A DNA stretch of 64,000 nt from an uncultured Psychrobacter sp. (GCA_947501045.1 CANMUI010000008.1:1-64000); one strand, 5' to 3'. Positions 34,945 through 44,534 are shown, numbered from the stretch's first letter. Notes: generated from the sequence alone by a model not told the origin. Numbers and translations are program-made.

Positions 34945-35898
34945 ATGAAAGCCGTACTGTTAGATGAAGCAAGATTTTTAGAGGGCCTTGAGCTGCCTAT
35001 GCCTGAGCGCGTGAGCCAATACGTTACCTTCAAAAGAACGCCAAATGACCAAAAAGTGATCATTGAGCGCTGCCGAGACGCAGATATTATTATTAGTGGC
35101 TCTCTTAAAATCGGGCGCGACATTATAGAGTCCTTACCCCAGTTAAAGCTCATTCAGTTGACCTCAAGCGGTATGAACGCGGTGGATCATAAAGCTTGTA
35201 AAGATAATAACGTCGAGCTGTTAAACGTGCCTGAGTTTGCTGCAAAAAGCGTACCTGAACATACCTTTATGCTCATGCTCAGCGCTATGCGCTCCGGCGT
35301 TCATTATCATAATACGGTGGTTGACGGCAGTTGGCGTAAAGATGGAAGCGCTAAGACCAAAACTTTACCTACCATAGATATTGAAGATCAAACCTTAGGA
35401 ATCATCGGCGTAGGGACTATTGGCAAGCGGGTCACCGAAATCGCGCGTGCTTTTGGTATGACCGTATTGTGGGCTGAGCATCAAGGCAAAACACCGCGCA
35501 GTGAGGATTATACTGACTTTGACACCGTGTTGGCCGCCTCCGATATTATCAGCTTACATTGTCCATTAACTGAGGACACCCGCCATCTGATCAATGGCGA
35601 CACGCTTGCTAAGATGAGCAAACAACCCTTGATCGTTAATGTGGCACGCGGCGCTGTGGTAGAATCCAAAGCCATGGCTGAAGCAGTACAAAACGAGCAA
35701 GTATTAGGCTACGCTACCGATGTTTTTGAAGAAGAGCCTATAGCAAAAGATGATCCTTTACTTAAACTTGCCGAGCAGCAGCATCCTCACGTTGTCTTTA
35801 GCCCGCATGTGGCTGCCAACAGTAAGAACTCTCAGCATAAACTGTGGGAGATTGTCAGAGAGCAAGTGAACTCGTTTATTGACAACTACCAACATTAA
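34945..35898 (+). CDS. D-2-hydroxyacid dehydrogenase family protein, copy 1
   Basis: A 317-residue NAD-dependent dehydrogenase of the D-isomer-specific 2-hydroxyacid family (hydroxypyruvate/glycerate dehydrogenase-like). The NAD-binding LGIIGVGTIGKRV is at about residues 151-163. The catalytic set is present: Arg in VNVARGAVV, Glu in DVFEEEP and His in FSPHVAANS. AAGGAGCACCT precedes the ATG. The next gene is a close paralogue 90 bases downstream. The substrate is unknown. Confidence 0.9.
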   Translation: MKAVLLDEARFLEGLELPMPERVSQYVTFKRTPNDQKVIIERCRDADIIISGSLKIGRDIIESLPQLKLIQLTSSGMNAVDHKACKDNNVELLNVPEFAAKSVPEHTFMLMLSAMRSGVHYHNTVVDGSWRKDGSAKTKTLPTIDIEDQTLGIIGVGTIGKRVTEIARAFGMTVLWAEHQGKTPRSEDYTDFDTVLAASDIISLHCPLTEDTRHLINGDTLAKMSKQPLIVNVARGAVVESKAMAEAVQNEQVLGYATDVFEEEPIAKDDPLLKLAEQQHPHVVFSPHVAANSKNSQHKLWEIVREQVNSFIDNYQH

Positions 35899-35988
35899 TA
35901 ACTACCGATACCAATAACTATTGACATCTATAACTATAAACAAAGTAGCGAATTATAAATAAAGCAATTGACTATAAAAGGCACCCTT

Positions 35989-36930
35989 ATGAAAGCAGTA
36001 TTTTTAGACCGAGGTACCTTCTCAGAAGGTATAGATTTGCCAGCTCCGGCCGGTATCGACGATTACGTAACCTTTGATGACACGCCCGCCGACGCAAAAA
36101 TCATTATCGAGCGCTGTCAAGACGCTGATATTATCTTTACTAATAAAGTGCAAATCAATAGCGAGGTTATCAGCAGCTTACCTAAATTAAAGCTCATTCA
36201 GCTCACCGCTACGGGTATGAATAACGTCGATCAAGACGCCTGCGCGCAGCATGATGTCACGCTGTACAATGTGGCCGGTTACGCGGTCAAAAGCGTGCCT
36301 GAACATACCTTTATGCTTATGTTAAATGCTATGCGCGCAAGCTTTCATTATCATCAAAAGGTCATTGATGGATCATGGAATAATAATGGTAATTTTTGCC
36401 TGTTAGATAAGCCATTGATAGATTTAGAAGATAAGACACTAGGTATTATTGGTGTTGGTACTATCGGTAAGCGTGTCACTGACATCGCGCGTGCCTTTGG
36501 AATGCAAGTATTGTGGGCTGAGCATCAAGGACGCACGCCGCGCAGTGATGACTATACTGCTTTTGATGAAGTGCTAGCAAAAGCTGATGTCATTAGTCTG
36601 CACTGTCCATTAAATGAAGACACTAAGCATCTAATTAACAAAGACACGCTGGCCAAAATGGACAAACAGCCGCTACTTGTGAATGTCGCTCGCGGCGGTA
36701 TTGTTGATAGTGCAGCGCTCGTCACCGCTGTCAATAACGAGCAAATCTTAGGCTATGCCAGCGACGTTTTTGAACAAGAACCTATTACCCATGATGATCC
36801 TTTATTAGATATCAAAGACCATCCTCGGGTTATCTTTAGCCCGCACAATGCTTGGGGTAGCGAGAGCGCGCAAAAAACATTATGGCAGATTTTAAGCCGC
36901 CAAGTCTCTGACTTTATTGAAAATAGCTAG
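35989..36930 (+). CDS. D-2-hydroxyacid dehydrogenase family protein, copy 2
   Basis: A 313-residue paralogue of the preceding gene, similar along its whole length: KAVFLDRGTF/KAVLLDEARF at the start and ISLHCPLNEDTKHLIN later. The NAD motif LGIIGVGTIGKRV and the catalytic Arg (VNVARGGIV), Glu (DVFEQEP) and His (FSPHNAWGS) are intact. The segment after the His differs from copy 1 (AWGS versus AANS), which may change substrate choice. The ATG at 35989 (AAAAGG upstream) matches the start of copy 1 better than the in-frame start at 35968. Likely one transcript with copy 1. Confidence 0.9.
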   Translation: MKAVFLDRGTFSEGIDLPAPAGIDDYVTFDDTPADAKIIIERCQDADIIFTNKVQINSEVISSLPKLKLIQLTATGMNNVDQDACAQHDVTLYNVAGYAVKSVPEHTFMLMLNAMRASFHYHQKVIDGSWNNNGNFCLLDKPLIDLEDKTLGIIGVGTIGKRVTDIARAFGMQVLWAEHQGRTPRSDDYTAFDEVLAKADVISLHCPLNEDTKHLINKDTLAKMDKQPLLVNVARGGIVDSAALVTAVNNEQILGYASDVFEQEPITHDDPLLDIKDHPRVIFSPHNAWGSESAQKTLWQILSRQVSDFIENS

Positions 36931-36971
36931 GATTGAAAATAACTGGGATTAAAAATAACTGGGCATAGTTT

Positions 36972-38585
36972 TTAGTGAGTAAAGCGCAGCCAGTTATCAG
37001 CAATTTTACGATGTTTAAGCATTATCCGATCGCTTAAATAATTGTTTGTCACTTGCCATGGATAGCGATCACCCTGTTTGGGTAGCTCATCTTTGGCACG
37101 CTTGACATACCCTGCACTCAAAGATCCTAGCACCGTATCTGGCTGCGTTTGTACTTGCCCTTGCTCCGTTTTGGACTGCGCACAAACGACGCTGTATTTA
37201 TGCTTTTTCATATAGCTTAGCAGTCTGATCACGTATTGACAGGCCAGATCAATCTTTAGCGTCCAAGACGCATTGGTGTAGCCAAATAGCACTGCCATAT
37301 TGGGCACGCCTTCAAGCATCACCGCTTTGTAAGTCATAAGCGCCCCTACATCAATGCTTTTGCCATCGATATATAAGTCGGCACCGCCAAGTAACTGTAG
37401 CTTAAGGCCGGTCGCCGTTACGATAATATCAGCCTCAATATGATTACCGGAGTGCAGCTGAATACCGGTTTTGGTAAAGTGGCTGATTTGATCGGTAATA
37501 ACATCGGCACGCTTGCTATGCAGCGCGGTAAATAAATCGCTATCGGGTACCGCGCACAGACGCTCATCCCATGGATTATAAGACGGCATAAAGTGCGCCA
37601 CATCAACGCCGCTACCTTTTAGCTCTTTTTTAACCCCATGTTTTAACAAGGCTTTTACCATTTTTGGCGCATGGGTCGCCGCTTGATAAACCCCTTGCTG
37701 CATCAATACATTACGCGTACGTAGCAGCGTATAGGCTTGCTGTTTAGACAGGGGTGAGAATTTACCTGACAGCCAATCAAGGGCAGGATCATCGCCAGGC
37801 ACGCTGGCCACATAAGTTGGTGAGCGCTGAAGCATAGTGACATGACCGGCACACTGATCGCTATCTTCATCGACCAAAGCTGGCAGGAGCGTCATTGCCG
37901 TAGCCCCGCTACCGATAATAACAATCTTTTTGTCGTCATAATCGACATCTACCCAGTGCTGCGGATGCACAATACGGCCCTCAAACTGCTCTTCACCTGC
38001 GAAATGCGGTCGATAACCTTGATCATAATCATAGTAACCTGTCGCACCAACAACAAAGTTTGCGCTCAAAGTAAACACCTCACCACTACTATGATTTTTG
38101 ATCATCGCTGTCCACTGCTGAGTAGTGCTTGACCAAGATAGCTGCTGGACTTCATGACGATAGCGAATATGCTCTGTCACATTAAACTCACGAGCGGTGT
38201 CAGCAATATAGCTTTTAATGCTCTCACCAGTTGCTAGCATTCTATTATCCAGCCACGGCCTAAAACTATAGCCAAAGGTTAGTGCGTCTGAGTCTGAGCG
38301 AATACCTGGATACTTAAACAGATCCCAAGTGCCCCCTAGATCAGCGCGTTTTTCTACGATTAAGAAGCGTTTAGAAGGTTTTGTTTTATGTTTATGCTGT
38401 GGTTTGCTAGCACCTGCTGAGGCAAAAAACTTATTGCCTTTTTGTTGTTGCAGACGACACGCCATGCCAATACCAGCAATACCCGCGCCAATAATCAACA
38501 TCTCATAATCAGCAGGCGGCGTCTGTACTGATGAACGAGTAAAACGGTTTTGGAGTCTTTTTTTGGCAGATCTGATACCTATCAT
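36972..38585 (-). CDS. FAD/NADP-dependent flavin monooxygenase
   Basis: A 537-residue class B flavin monooxygenase, of the type that includes Baeyer-Villiger enzymes. The FAD-binding IIGAGIAGIGMACRLQQ is at about residues 31-47 and the NADP-binding VIIGSGATAMTLLPAL at about 220-235. The family motif FxGxxxHxxxW is present as FEGRIVHPQHW. The N-terminal ~25 residues are basic. A 20-residue basic insertion with KPQHKHKTKPSKR lies between the FAD motif and the next strand. No adjacent alkane or ketone pathway genes were seen. Confidence 0.9.
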   Translation of the reverse strand: MIGIRSAKKRLQNRFTRSSVQTPPADYEMLIIGAGIAGIGMACRLQQQKGNKFFASAGASKPQHKHKTKPSKRFLIVEKRADLGGTWDLFKYPGIRSDSDALTFGYSFRPWLDNRMLATGESIKSYIADTAREFNVTEHIRYRHEVQQLSWSSTTQQWTAMIKNHSSGEVFTLSANFVVGATGYYDYDQGYRPHFAGEEQFEGRIVHPQHWVDVDYDDKKIVIIGSGATAMTLLPALVDEDSDQCAGHVTMLQRSPTYVASVPGDDPALDWLSGKFSPLSKQQAYTLLRTRNVLMQQGVYQAATHAPKMVKALLKHGVKKELKGSGVDVAHFMPSYNPWDERLCAVPDSDLFTALHSKRADVITDQISHFTKTGIQLHSGNHIEADIIVTATGLKLQLLGGADLYIDGKSIDVGALMTYKAVMLEGVPNMAVLFGYTNASWTLKIDLACQYVIRLLSYMKKHKYSVVCAQSKTEQGQVQTQPDTVLGSLSAGYVKRAKDELPKQGDRYPWQVTNNYLSDRIMLKHRKIADNWLRFTH

Positions 38586-38744
38586 GGTGCCGTCCTCTTG
38601 TAATTAGCCATATAATCACTAATAGTAGGACAATAAATAATCATTGAGTAAAGAATATCTGACTTCACTGTTCACAGGTGTACACTATAGTTAAGACACT
38701 TTAAAACAGGTGCAGTGCCGCTAGCTTAAATAATAGCCATCAGC

Positions 38745-39458
38745 TTAAAAAGGTACGGGACTCTCCCAATCCATCCAAGCGCCGAGTACTGGATGCTTGA
38801 GCCGTAAGTACTGTGAATGCAGGTTTAATCGCGGTGCCATATCTAAAGCCAGACCTTCGGCATAAATAGGATCGCCTATAATGACATGACCAGCATGCAC
38901 CATATGGACACGCAGCTGATGACTACGCCCTGTCACTGGTTTTAGCGCCACACGCGTGACTACCTGATCACTGCATATTTCATAACCGAGCACTTCATAC
39001 AAAGTTAGAGCGTTTTTGCCCCAGTTGGGATCAACGATATGGCGCGGTTTTAAGGTCGGCTCATAGCGTACTGGCACTGATATTTTACCCGTACTACCTA
39101 CTGCTTTCCACTCTCCAAATACTCTTGCTTGGTACACTTTTTGTGGTAGCCGCTCAATAAACTGCTTACTAATATGCGTTTGTGCGGCAGCGTTTTTGGC
39201 AAATATAAGTAGCCCTGAGGTATCCATATCAAGCCTATGAATCAGCTTAACCTGTGGATTAGCGCGTTCAAGTCGCCCCAGCAAACTGACTTTTAGCGTT
39301 TTACCATCGACACTAAGCAGCCCTGCGGGTTTATCGACTACCCAAATATCGTCATCCTCATAGATCGTGATTTGCTGTGCAAAGTCTGTAAAAAACCCAT
39401 CTGAGTATTGAGTTTCCTGTTCGTTTAGAGCGGTTATAGCATCATCAGTAAAAAGCAT
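38745..39458 (-). CDS. RluA-family pseudouridine synthase
   Basis: A 237-residue enzyme that isomerises uridine in structured RNA. The catalytic Asp is in LIHRLDMDTSGLLIFAKN (about residues 95-112), preceded by the VVDKPAGLLSV strand. PVTGRSHQLRVHMVHAGHVIIGD is the typical late motif, split here by normal family spacing. No S4 domain is present, so it resembles RluA more than RluC/D. The RNA target (23S rRNA 746, tRNA 32 or other) is inferred at best. Confidence 0.9.
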   Translation of the reverse strand: MLFTDDAITALNEQETQYSDGFFTDFAQQITIYEDDDIWVVDKPAGLLSVDGKTLKVSLLGRLERANPQVKLIHRLDMDTSGLLIFAKNAAAQTHISKQFIERLPQKVYQARVFGEWKAVGSTGKISVPVRYEPTLKPRHIVDPNWGKNALTLYEVLGYEICSDQVVTRVALKPVTGRSHQLRVHMVHAGHVIIGDPIYAEGLALDMAPRLNLHSQYLRLKHPVLGAWMDWESPVPF

Positions 39459-39829
39459 AGAGATAGCGACTTATAATAGGGGGTTGGTTTAGACAACTAA
39501 TAAAAAAGAAATACTATCAGCTTTCATATCGTTAGTTATCTATGGTTACAAAAACAAGCAGGCAGTAAGCTTGAGCCAATACAAAGAATGTTGAATTGTG
39601 TGTCGATTTATTGTACTAATACTAATTGTTAAGCATTTCAACCGGTATCGGTCTACCATGACTTGGCAAACATGTTAGTATGATGACACATATTTACCAC
39701 TACTCCACCACTCTTTGTCTGAGCTGATATATTTTGAGCGCCTAAGTAAACTTTTTAAAAAGCTTATTTTTAGGACAAACTATATATTAATAGGCAAAGG
39801 TAGAGAGAATAAAATAAGAGAGAAAGACT
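39459..39829. other. Intergenic region upstream of trxA
   Basis: A 371-base gap between divergent genes. A 12-base palindrome CTTTTTAAAAAG lies at about 39750-39761. It should hold promoters for trxA and the pseudouridine synthase gene, but I cannot assign them with confidence. Confidence 0.5.
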
Positions 39830-40156
39830 ATGTCAGACCTTATCGTTAATACCACTGATGCCAACTTTGATCAGGACGTTCTTCAAGCCGATACTCCGGT
39901 TTTGGTAGACTTCTGGGCAGCTTGGTGTGGACCTTGTAAAGCCATCGCGCCTATCTTAGAAGATTTATCTACTGAATACCAAGGCAAAGTCAAAATCGTT
40001 AAAGTCGATGTCGATAATAACCCTCAAGCGGCTAGCCGTTTTGGTATTCGTAACATCCCTACACTTTTTGTTTTTAAAGATGGCGAAAAAGTAGACTCAG
40101 TTATGGGATTACAGCCAAAAGCTGAATTGGCTAAAGTTCTTGATAAACATCTGTAA
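39830..40156 (+). CDS. trxA: Thioredoxin 1
   Basis: A 108-residue cytosolic disulfide reductase. The active site WCGPCK is at about residues 32-37, within VDFWAAWCGPCKAIAP. The cis-Pro is in RNIPTLFVFKDGE. The length and both motifs fit Trx1. AGAGAGAAAG precedes the ATG. It has its own terminator (40204-40234), and rho follows after a long leader, the same gene order as in many gammaproteobacteria. Confidence 0.97.
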   Translation: MSDLIVNTTDANFDQDVLQADTPVLVDFWAAWCGPCKAIAPILEDLSTEYQGKVKIVKVDVDNNPQAASRFGIRNIPTLFVFKDGEKVDSVMGLQPKAELAKVLDKHL

Positions 40157-40203
40157 AACCATCTTTAACATTATTAATAAGCTTTTATAACTCACCAAAA
40201 TCG

Positions 40204-40234
40204 GCCATTATCTGTACAAGATGATGGCTTTTTT
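40204..40234 (+). terminator. Intrinsic terminator after trxA
   Basis: GCCATTATC pairs with GATGATGGC (one wobble) around TGTACAA and is followed by six T, about 48 bases past the trxA stop. Confidence 0.88.
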
Positions 40235-40284
40235 ATGTTTTTTCATTAAATAAGTGAATTATACAGTTTTTTAAGTAAAAATAA

Positions 40285-40314
40285 TTGACAAGGCTAAGTT
40301 TAAAATCGTATAGT
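40285..40314 (+). promoter_or_regulatory. Sigma-70 promoter of rho
   Basis: A perfect TTGACA (40285-40290) and TATAGT (40309-40314) with an 18-base spacer. It is the best-matching promoter seen in the window. Confidence 0.75.
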
Positions 40315-40690
40315 CTGCTGACAAGAAAAACATAACATTTTTCCTAAGCGTCTTGTCGCTGTTCTCCTAGTGTTTATCAACACAAAACACTGTTGCTACT
40401 GTTAACAGTTGCTATTATTAAAACAGTTACTGAACGAAACTACTAAAAACTACTAAATTTAATTATTGATACTGAGCTCTTATTCCAGACTCTTATCTGG
40501 CTTTTCTTATATTTGTTTTTTGTCATTCTGCAATTGATTCATGCAGCTGATAATTTTATGTATAAAAGTCAGCATCATACAAAACTAAACTTTGGGCACA
40601 CATCCTATCGCAACGCTACCGCTTTTATAATCAATGTAGGTTGTGCTGCTAATGGCATCTCTCGCTCGATAAATTGCTAATGACCTATCT

Positions 40691-41959
40691 ATGAATTTAA
40701 CTGAATTAAAGAAAAAAACAATCGCTGAGCTATTGGCTATTGCCAAAGAAATGGGTCTTGATAATATGGCGCGTAGCCGTAGACAAGACATTATTTTCGC
40801 TATTTTAAAGACCCATGCACGTAATGGCGAAGCCATTTATGGTGATGGCGTACTTGAAGTGCTACCTGATGGTTTTGGCTTTTTGCGTTCATCAGAAGGC
40901 TCGTATTTGGCAGGACCTGACGATATTTATGTCAGCCCCAGTCAGATAAGACGCTTTAGTCTGAAGACAGGCGATAGTATTGCTGGTACTATTCGCCCGC
41001 CAAAAGACTCTGAACGTTACTTTGCGCTACTAAAAGTTGGCGAGATCAATTTTGATACCCCTGATCGTTCACGTCACAAGCTCATTTTTGAAAACTTAAC
41101 TCCATTATTTCCAACTGAACAGCTCAAACTTGAGCTTGGTAATGGCACCAGTGAAGATCTAACGGGTCGCATTATTGATCTGATGGCTCCTATTGGTAAA
41201 GGGCAACGCTCTATTATTGTAGCCCCGCCAAAAGCCGGTAAAACTGTACTGCTGCAAACTATCGCTCAGTCTATTACTCGCAACAATCCTGAGTGTTATC
41301 TGATCGTACTACTTATTGATGAGCGTCCAGAAGAAGTTACCGAGATGGTACGTACGGTACGCGGCGAAGTGGTCGCCTCGACTTTCGATGAACCGCCGCA
41401 GCGTCATGTCCAAGTGGCTGATATGGTGATCGAAAAAGCTAAGCGCTTAGTTGAACATAAACAAGACGTCGTTATTTTACTTGATTCCATTACTCGTCTT
41501 GCTCGTGCTTACAACACCGTTATTCCATCATCGGGCAAAGTACTAACTGGTGGCCTTGATGCCAACGCACTTGAACGACCGAAACGTTTTTTTGGTGCCG
41601 CGCGTAACGTTGAGGAAGGTGGAAGTTTGACTATCATCTCAACTGCTCTTATTGATACGGGTAGCAAAATGGACAACGTCATCTTTGAAGAATTCAAAGG
41701 GACAGGCAACCAAGAAATCATTCTTGAGCGCGATTTGGCTGAAAAACGAGTTTTTCCAGCGATCAACATTAAAAAATCTGGTACGCGCCGCGAAGAGCGC
41801 TTACTTGATGAAGATAAGCTGCGTAAAATCTGGATACTGCGTAAGCTGCTACAGCCTATGGACGGGGTACAAGCGACTGAATTCTTGCTTGATCGTCTCA
41901 AAGAAGCTAAAACCAATGATGAGTTCTTTGAACAGATGAAACGTAAATCACAAAATTAA
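40691..41959 (+). CDS. rho: Transcription termination factor Rho
   Basis: A hexameric RNA-dependent ATPase/helicase that ends transcription. The 422-residue length is standard. The N-terminal helical domain (MNLTELKKKTIAELLAIA) is followed by the RNA-binding cold-shock-like fold (GFGFLRSSEGSYL). The P-loop is APPKAGKTVLLQ (about residues 175-186), with Walker B VVILLDSITRLARAYN, and the Q/R-loop region LTGGLDANAL...RPKRFFGAARNVEEGGSLT is intact. A long leader suggests autoregulation. Confidence 0.97.
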   Translation: MNLTELKKKTIAELLAIAKEMGLDNMARSRRQDIIFAILKTHARNGEAIYGDGVLEVLPDGFGFLRSSEGSYLAGPDDIYVSPSQIRRFSLKTGDSIAGTIRPPKDSERYFALLKVGEINFDTPDRSRHKLIFENLTPLFPTEQLKLELGNGTSEDLTGRIIDLMAPIGKGQRSIIVAPPKAGKTVLLQTIAQSITRNNPECYLIVLLIDERPEEVTEMVRTVRGEVVASTFDEPPQRHVQVADMVIEKAKRLVEHKQDVVILLDSITRLARAYNTVIPSSGKVLTGGLDANALERPKRFFGAARNVEEGGSLTIISTALIDTGSKMDNVIFEEFKGTGNQEIILERDLAEKRVFPAINIKKSGTRREERLLDEDKLRKIWILRKLLQPMDGVQATEFLLDRLKEAKTNDEFFEQMKRKSQN

Positions 41960-42532
41960 TTTTTCTCATTTACTAGTGTAAAAGATCGCTTTTGTTCGGT
42001 TTTTTTGCTATGTTTTAAAAGATCCGCTAGCTATAATATCTACTAACAATAAAGGCTGTTAAGAGTCGGACTTAGCTTTTTAGTTTGATTGAGCTGTTAG
42101 TAACTAATAACTTTTAGTATACTAACAAGGAGTGTCCTCTCATGTAAAAAGACACTTTACACATGAAGCGAGAGCTAGTTTAAGCACAAGGCTCACAGCA
42201 CAGTTAGCGTATTAAGATAGTTAATACAAGACTACCTAGCAAAACCTCTACCTATGATATATAGAAGCAACATCGTTTACAGCTTGGTTATAAAGTCTAG
42301 TGTTTCTACTACAGATGGCTAACATTTGATGAGTTATAATCGAATGTAGTCTATAGCTATCTAAGCTTATAAATCTCCAAAAAGATGATTTTATACATTA
42401 GTATATGATGCTATATATTGAGGTGTTAATTATAGTTCTTTAATATAATATCTTTAATGTGGTTGCGAAAACTACAACAGGATGTTCTATGTTAACTTTG
42501 ATAACTTATTTGATAATTTAAAAGGTGATAAT
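41960..42532. other. Intergenic region between rho and small lipoprotein gene
   Basis: A 573-base AT-rich gap without a convincing gene. At 42131-42165, AGTGTC pairs with GACACT and, interleaved, CATGT pairs with ACATG, giving a possible pseudoknot. A T-rich run (GGTTTTTTTGC, about 41999-42009) may help end rho transcription. The rest shows nothing clear. Confidence 0.5.
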
Positions 42533-42790
42533 ATGAAATTCGCTAAATCTATCGCAATGACTGCTATTGCAAGCTCAGCTTTAATCATGACTGGTTGTAA
42601 TTCGACTGGTGGCTATGGTGGTTACAATAGTGGCCTTAGCAATACGGCCAAAGGTACAGCAGCTGGTGCAGCGGCAGGTGCCCTTATTAGAAGTGGCGGC
42701 GATAGTAAAGATATCGCACGTGGCGCTTTAGCTGGTGCTGCTGTTGGTGGCGCTGGTGCTTATATTCTTGATAATAACAAAAAGAACTAA
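42533..42790 (+). CDS. Small glycine-zipper lipoprotein
   Basis: An 85-residue predicted lipoprotein. A signal peptide of about 19 residues (MKFAKSIAMTAIASSALIMT) ends in a lipobox with Cys in MTGCNS, so Lgt and Lnt would process it. The mature part is Gly/Ala-rich with glycine-zipper repeats (GTAAGAAAGALI, ARGALAGAAVGGAGAYI), like OsmB or SlyB-type envelope proteins. The ATG at 42533 follows AAAGGTGATA; the frame extends 17 codons upstream without family likeness. Its terminator is at 42841-42871. Confidence 0.85.
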   Translation: MKFAKSIAMTAIASSALIMTGCNSTGGYGGYNSGLSNTAKGTAAGAAAGALIRSGGDSKDIARGALAGAAVGGAGAYILDNNKKN

Positions 42791-42840
42791 ACCTCTATTG
42801 TTATAACCTAAACTTAGTTTAGAGTTTTAATTTAAAAAAG

Positions 42841-42871
42841 AAGCCTACAATCTAATTGTAGGCTTTTTTTT
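42841..42871 (+). terminator. Intrinsic terminator
   Basis: A perfect 10-base-pair stem AAGCCTACAA/TTGTAGGCTT with a 5-base loop and a T-run, about 50 bases past the lipoprotein stop. A-rich on the other side, so it may also act on the convergent gene. Confidence 0.93.
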
Positions 42872-42929
42872 ATGTCTGTTTGTTGAGGAGTGTCTACTAG
42901 CCAAAGTTTATCTTTAAGTAGCTATTAAG

Positions 42930-43820
42930 TTACAGCGCACCGCTAAAGGTATCGCACGACTGGACGTTACCACTCTCCAAACCACGGGTGAACCACTCTA
43001 CGCGCTGCTGACTAGTACCATGAGTAAAATTATCAGGTACTACTGCGCCGCCACTAGCACGCGCCAAACGATCATCACCAATTTGACTAGCAGCATTGAG
43101 TGCTTCGTCTATATCGCCTGGCTCCAAAAACTGTACGCGCTGCTGGTTACGATTGGCCCATACACCAGCGAAGCAGTCTGCTTGCAGCTCTTGTAATACA
43201 GACAGCTTATTGGCCTGTGTTTGACTGACTTGGCGGCTGGCTTCGTTTATTTGCTGGGTAATACCTAATAAGGTCTGCACATGGTGACCTACTTCGTGAG
43301 CAATCACGTAGGCTTGGGCAAAATCGCCTGCTCTGCCTTGGTTTTCGCGATCACCTGACCCCTGCTGATCGCCTGCAATTCCTAAATTTTGGCGCATTTC
43401 TGCAAAAAACGAGGTATCTAGATAAACCGTTTGATCAGCAGGACAATAAAAAGGTCCGGTAGCTGAAGTTGCACTACCACAGGCCGAACCGATTTGTCCG
43501 CTAAATAATATAAGCATAGGCTCTCGATAAGTTTGCCCTCCTTCACTAAATATCTGGTTCCAAACCGCTTCGGTATCAGCTAACACGACTTTAACAAACT
43601 GAGTATCGCGATCGTCACCTGTTGCAGGCTCTGTTGCTGTAGAAGTACTACCGCCTCCAGTCACCATTTGACCTGTTTGTAGCGCGGTCATAGGGTTAAC
43701 ACCAAATACTAACCATAGTATGCCAGCAATAATAATGCCGCCAATACCGCCACCAATCATTTTACCGCCACCGCTACTGGTACGGACGTTAGTACTGCCT
43801 CTTCTACCTCGCCATTTCAT
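42930..43820 (-). CDS. ypfJ: YpfJ-family neutral zinc metallopeptidase
   Basis: A 296-residue predicted membrane-anchored zincin. A basic N-terminus (MKWRGRRGSTNVR) precedes one Gly/Ile-rich membrane helix (about residues 22-42). The HExxH zinc site is AYVIAHEVGHHVQTLLG (about 172-188), with the third ligand region in LQELQADCFAGVWA. FYCPADQTVYLDTSFF is the family signature. The physiological substrate is unknown. Confidence 0.92.
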   Translation of the reverse strand: MKWRGRRGSTNVRTSSGGGKMIGGGIGGIIIAGILWLVFGVNPMTALQTGQMVTGGGSTSTATEPATGDDRDTQFVKVVLADTEAVWNQIFSEGGQTYREPMLILFSGQIGSACGSATSATGPFYCPADQTVYLDTSFFAEMRQNLGIAGDQQGSGDRENQGRAGDFAQAYVIAHEVGHHVQTLLGITQQINEASRQVSQTQANKLSVLQELQADCFAGVWANRNQQRVQFLEPGDIDEALNAASQIGDDRLARASGGAVVPDNFTHGTSQQRVEWFTRGLESGNVQSCDTFSGAL

Positions 43821-44534
43821 GTGTCTATCCTCAGATCTGTAATAATAATTGTTGTAAGTTCATAATTTTAATAGATTATAAACATCAGTCCTCTATTTGA
43901 CTACTTATTTACTAAACTTTATTTTCATTTTCAAACAGTTCACTATTGAAGTAGGCTATCAAATCAAACTTTAAGTTGAATCTAAATTTTTAACTTGCAT
44001 TGTTTTCAACCTCTTTCACTTACTATTCATCGGTTTAAAAATATTTATAAAAGCAAATAATAGATAATTTAATTATATAGTCTTTATTAAAAACCTCATC
44101 CAAAGCCAAAAACTTTTGTATATTTTCTTTTTGATATAGAATCTAAAATGATTTATATTTTTTTGATATATACGACCACTAAATGCTTATTACTATCACT
44201 AGACTGTCGCTGATGTAGATTGTTAAAACTATTTGCAACGATAATCTTACCGTTTGTGTTTTTATAAGTTATCTCTTGGTTAAGTATATTTTCTTCATTA
44301 TAATTATTCCACTTCTTAAAGCTCTAGAAGAACGTGCGTTACATATAGTTTTACAATTGGCATTCATATTTTTATTGTTATTCAATTGTACAGGCTCTTT
44401 TTATTTGAAAAGAAAAGATATAGAATGCGTGGAAGCTGAGTAGCTGTGATCAAGTGCGTCTGATCTTCATAGCAATTTGAAGATCTAATCTTTTGACACA
44501 GCTGCTGCTCATTTCATTTTTTTGGAGATTACCT
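43821..44534. other. Long AT-rich intergenic region
   Basis: A 714-base stretch, the longest empty gap in the window, strongly AT-rich and without a convincing gene on either strand. The only clear structure is an inverted repeat at 44462-44485, about 50 bases before the acidic lipoprotein gene. Confidence 0.55.
44462..44485 (+). repeat. Inverted repeat before acidic lipoprotein gene
   Basis: GATCTTCA and TGAAGATC flank an 8-base loop, 49 bases ahead of the start. There is no T-run, so it may be a leader hairpin or a protein-binding site. Confidence 0.5.

Larger units (their letters stand above)
40157..40690. other. rho promoter and long 5' leader
   Basis: After the trxA terminator, a consensus promoter lies at 40285-40314 and is followed by about 370 bases with no gene. 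The leader includes a perfect ACTGTTAACAGT palindrome (40398-40409) with further ACTGTT/AACAGT words nearby. Rho is autoregulated through its leader in E. coli, so this span is a candidate control region. Confidence 0.6.
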
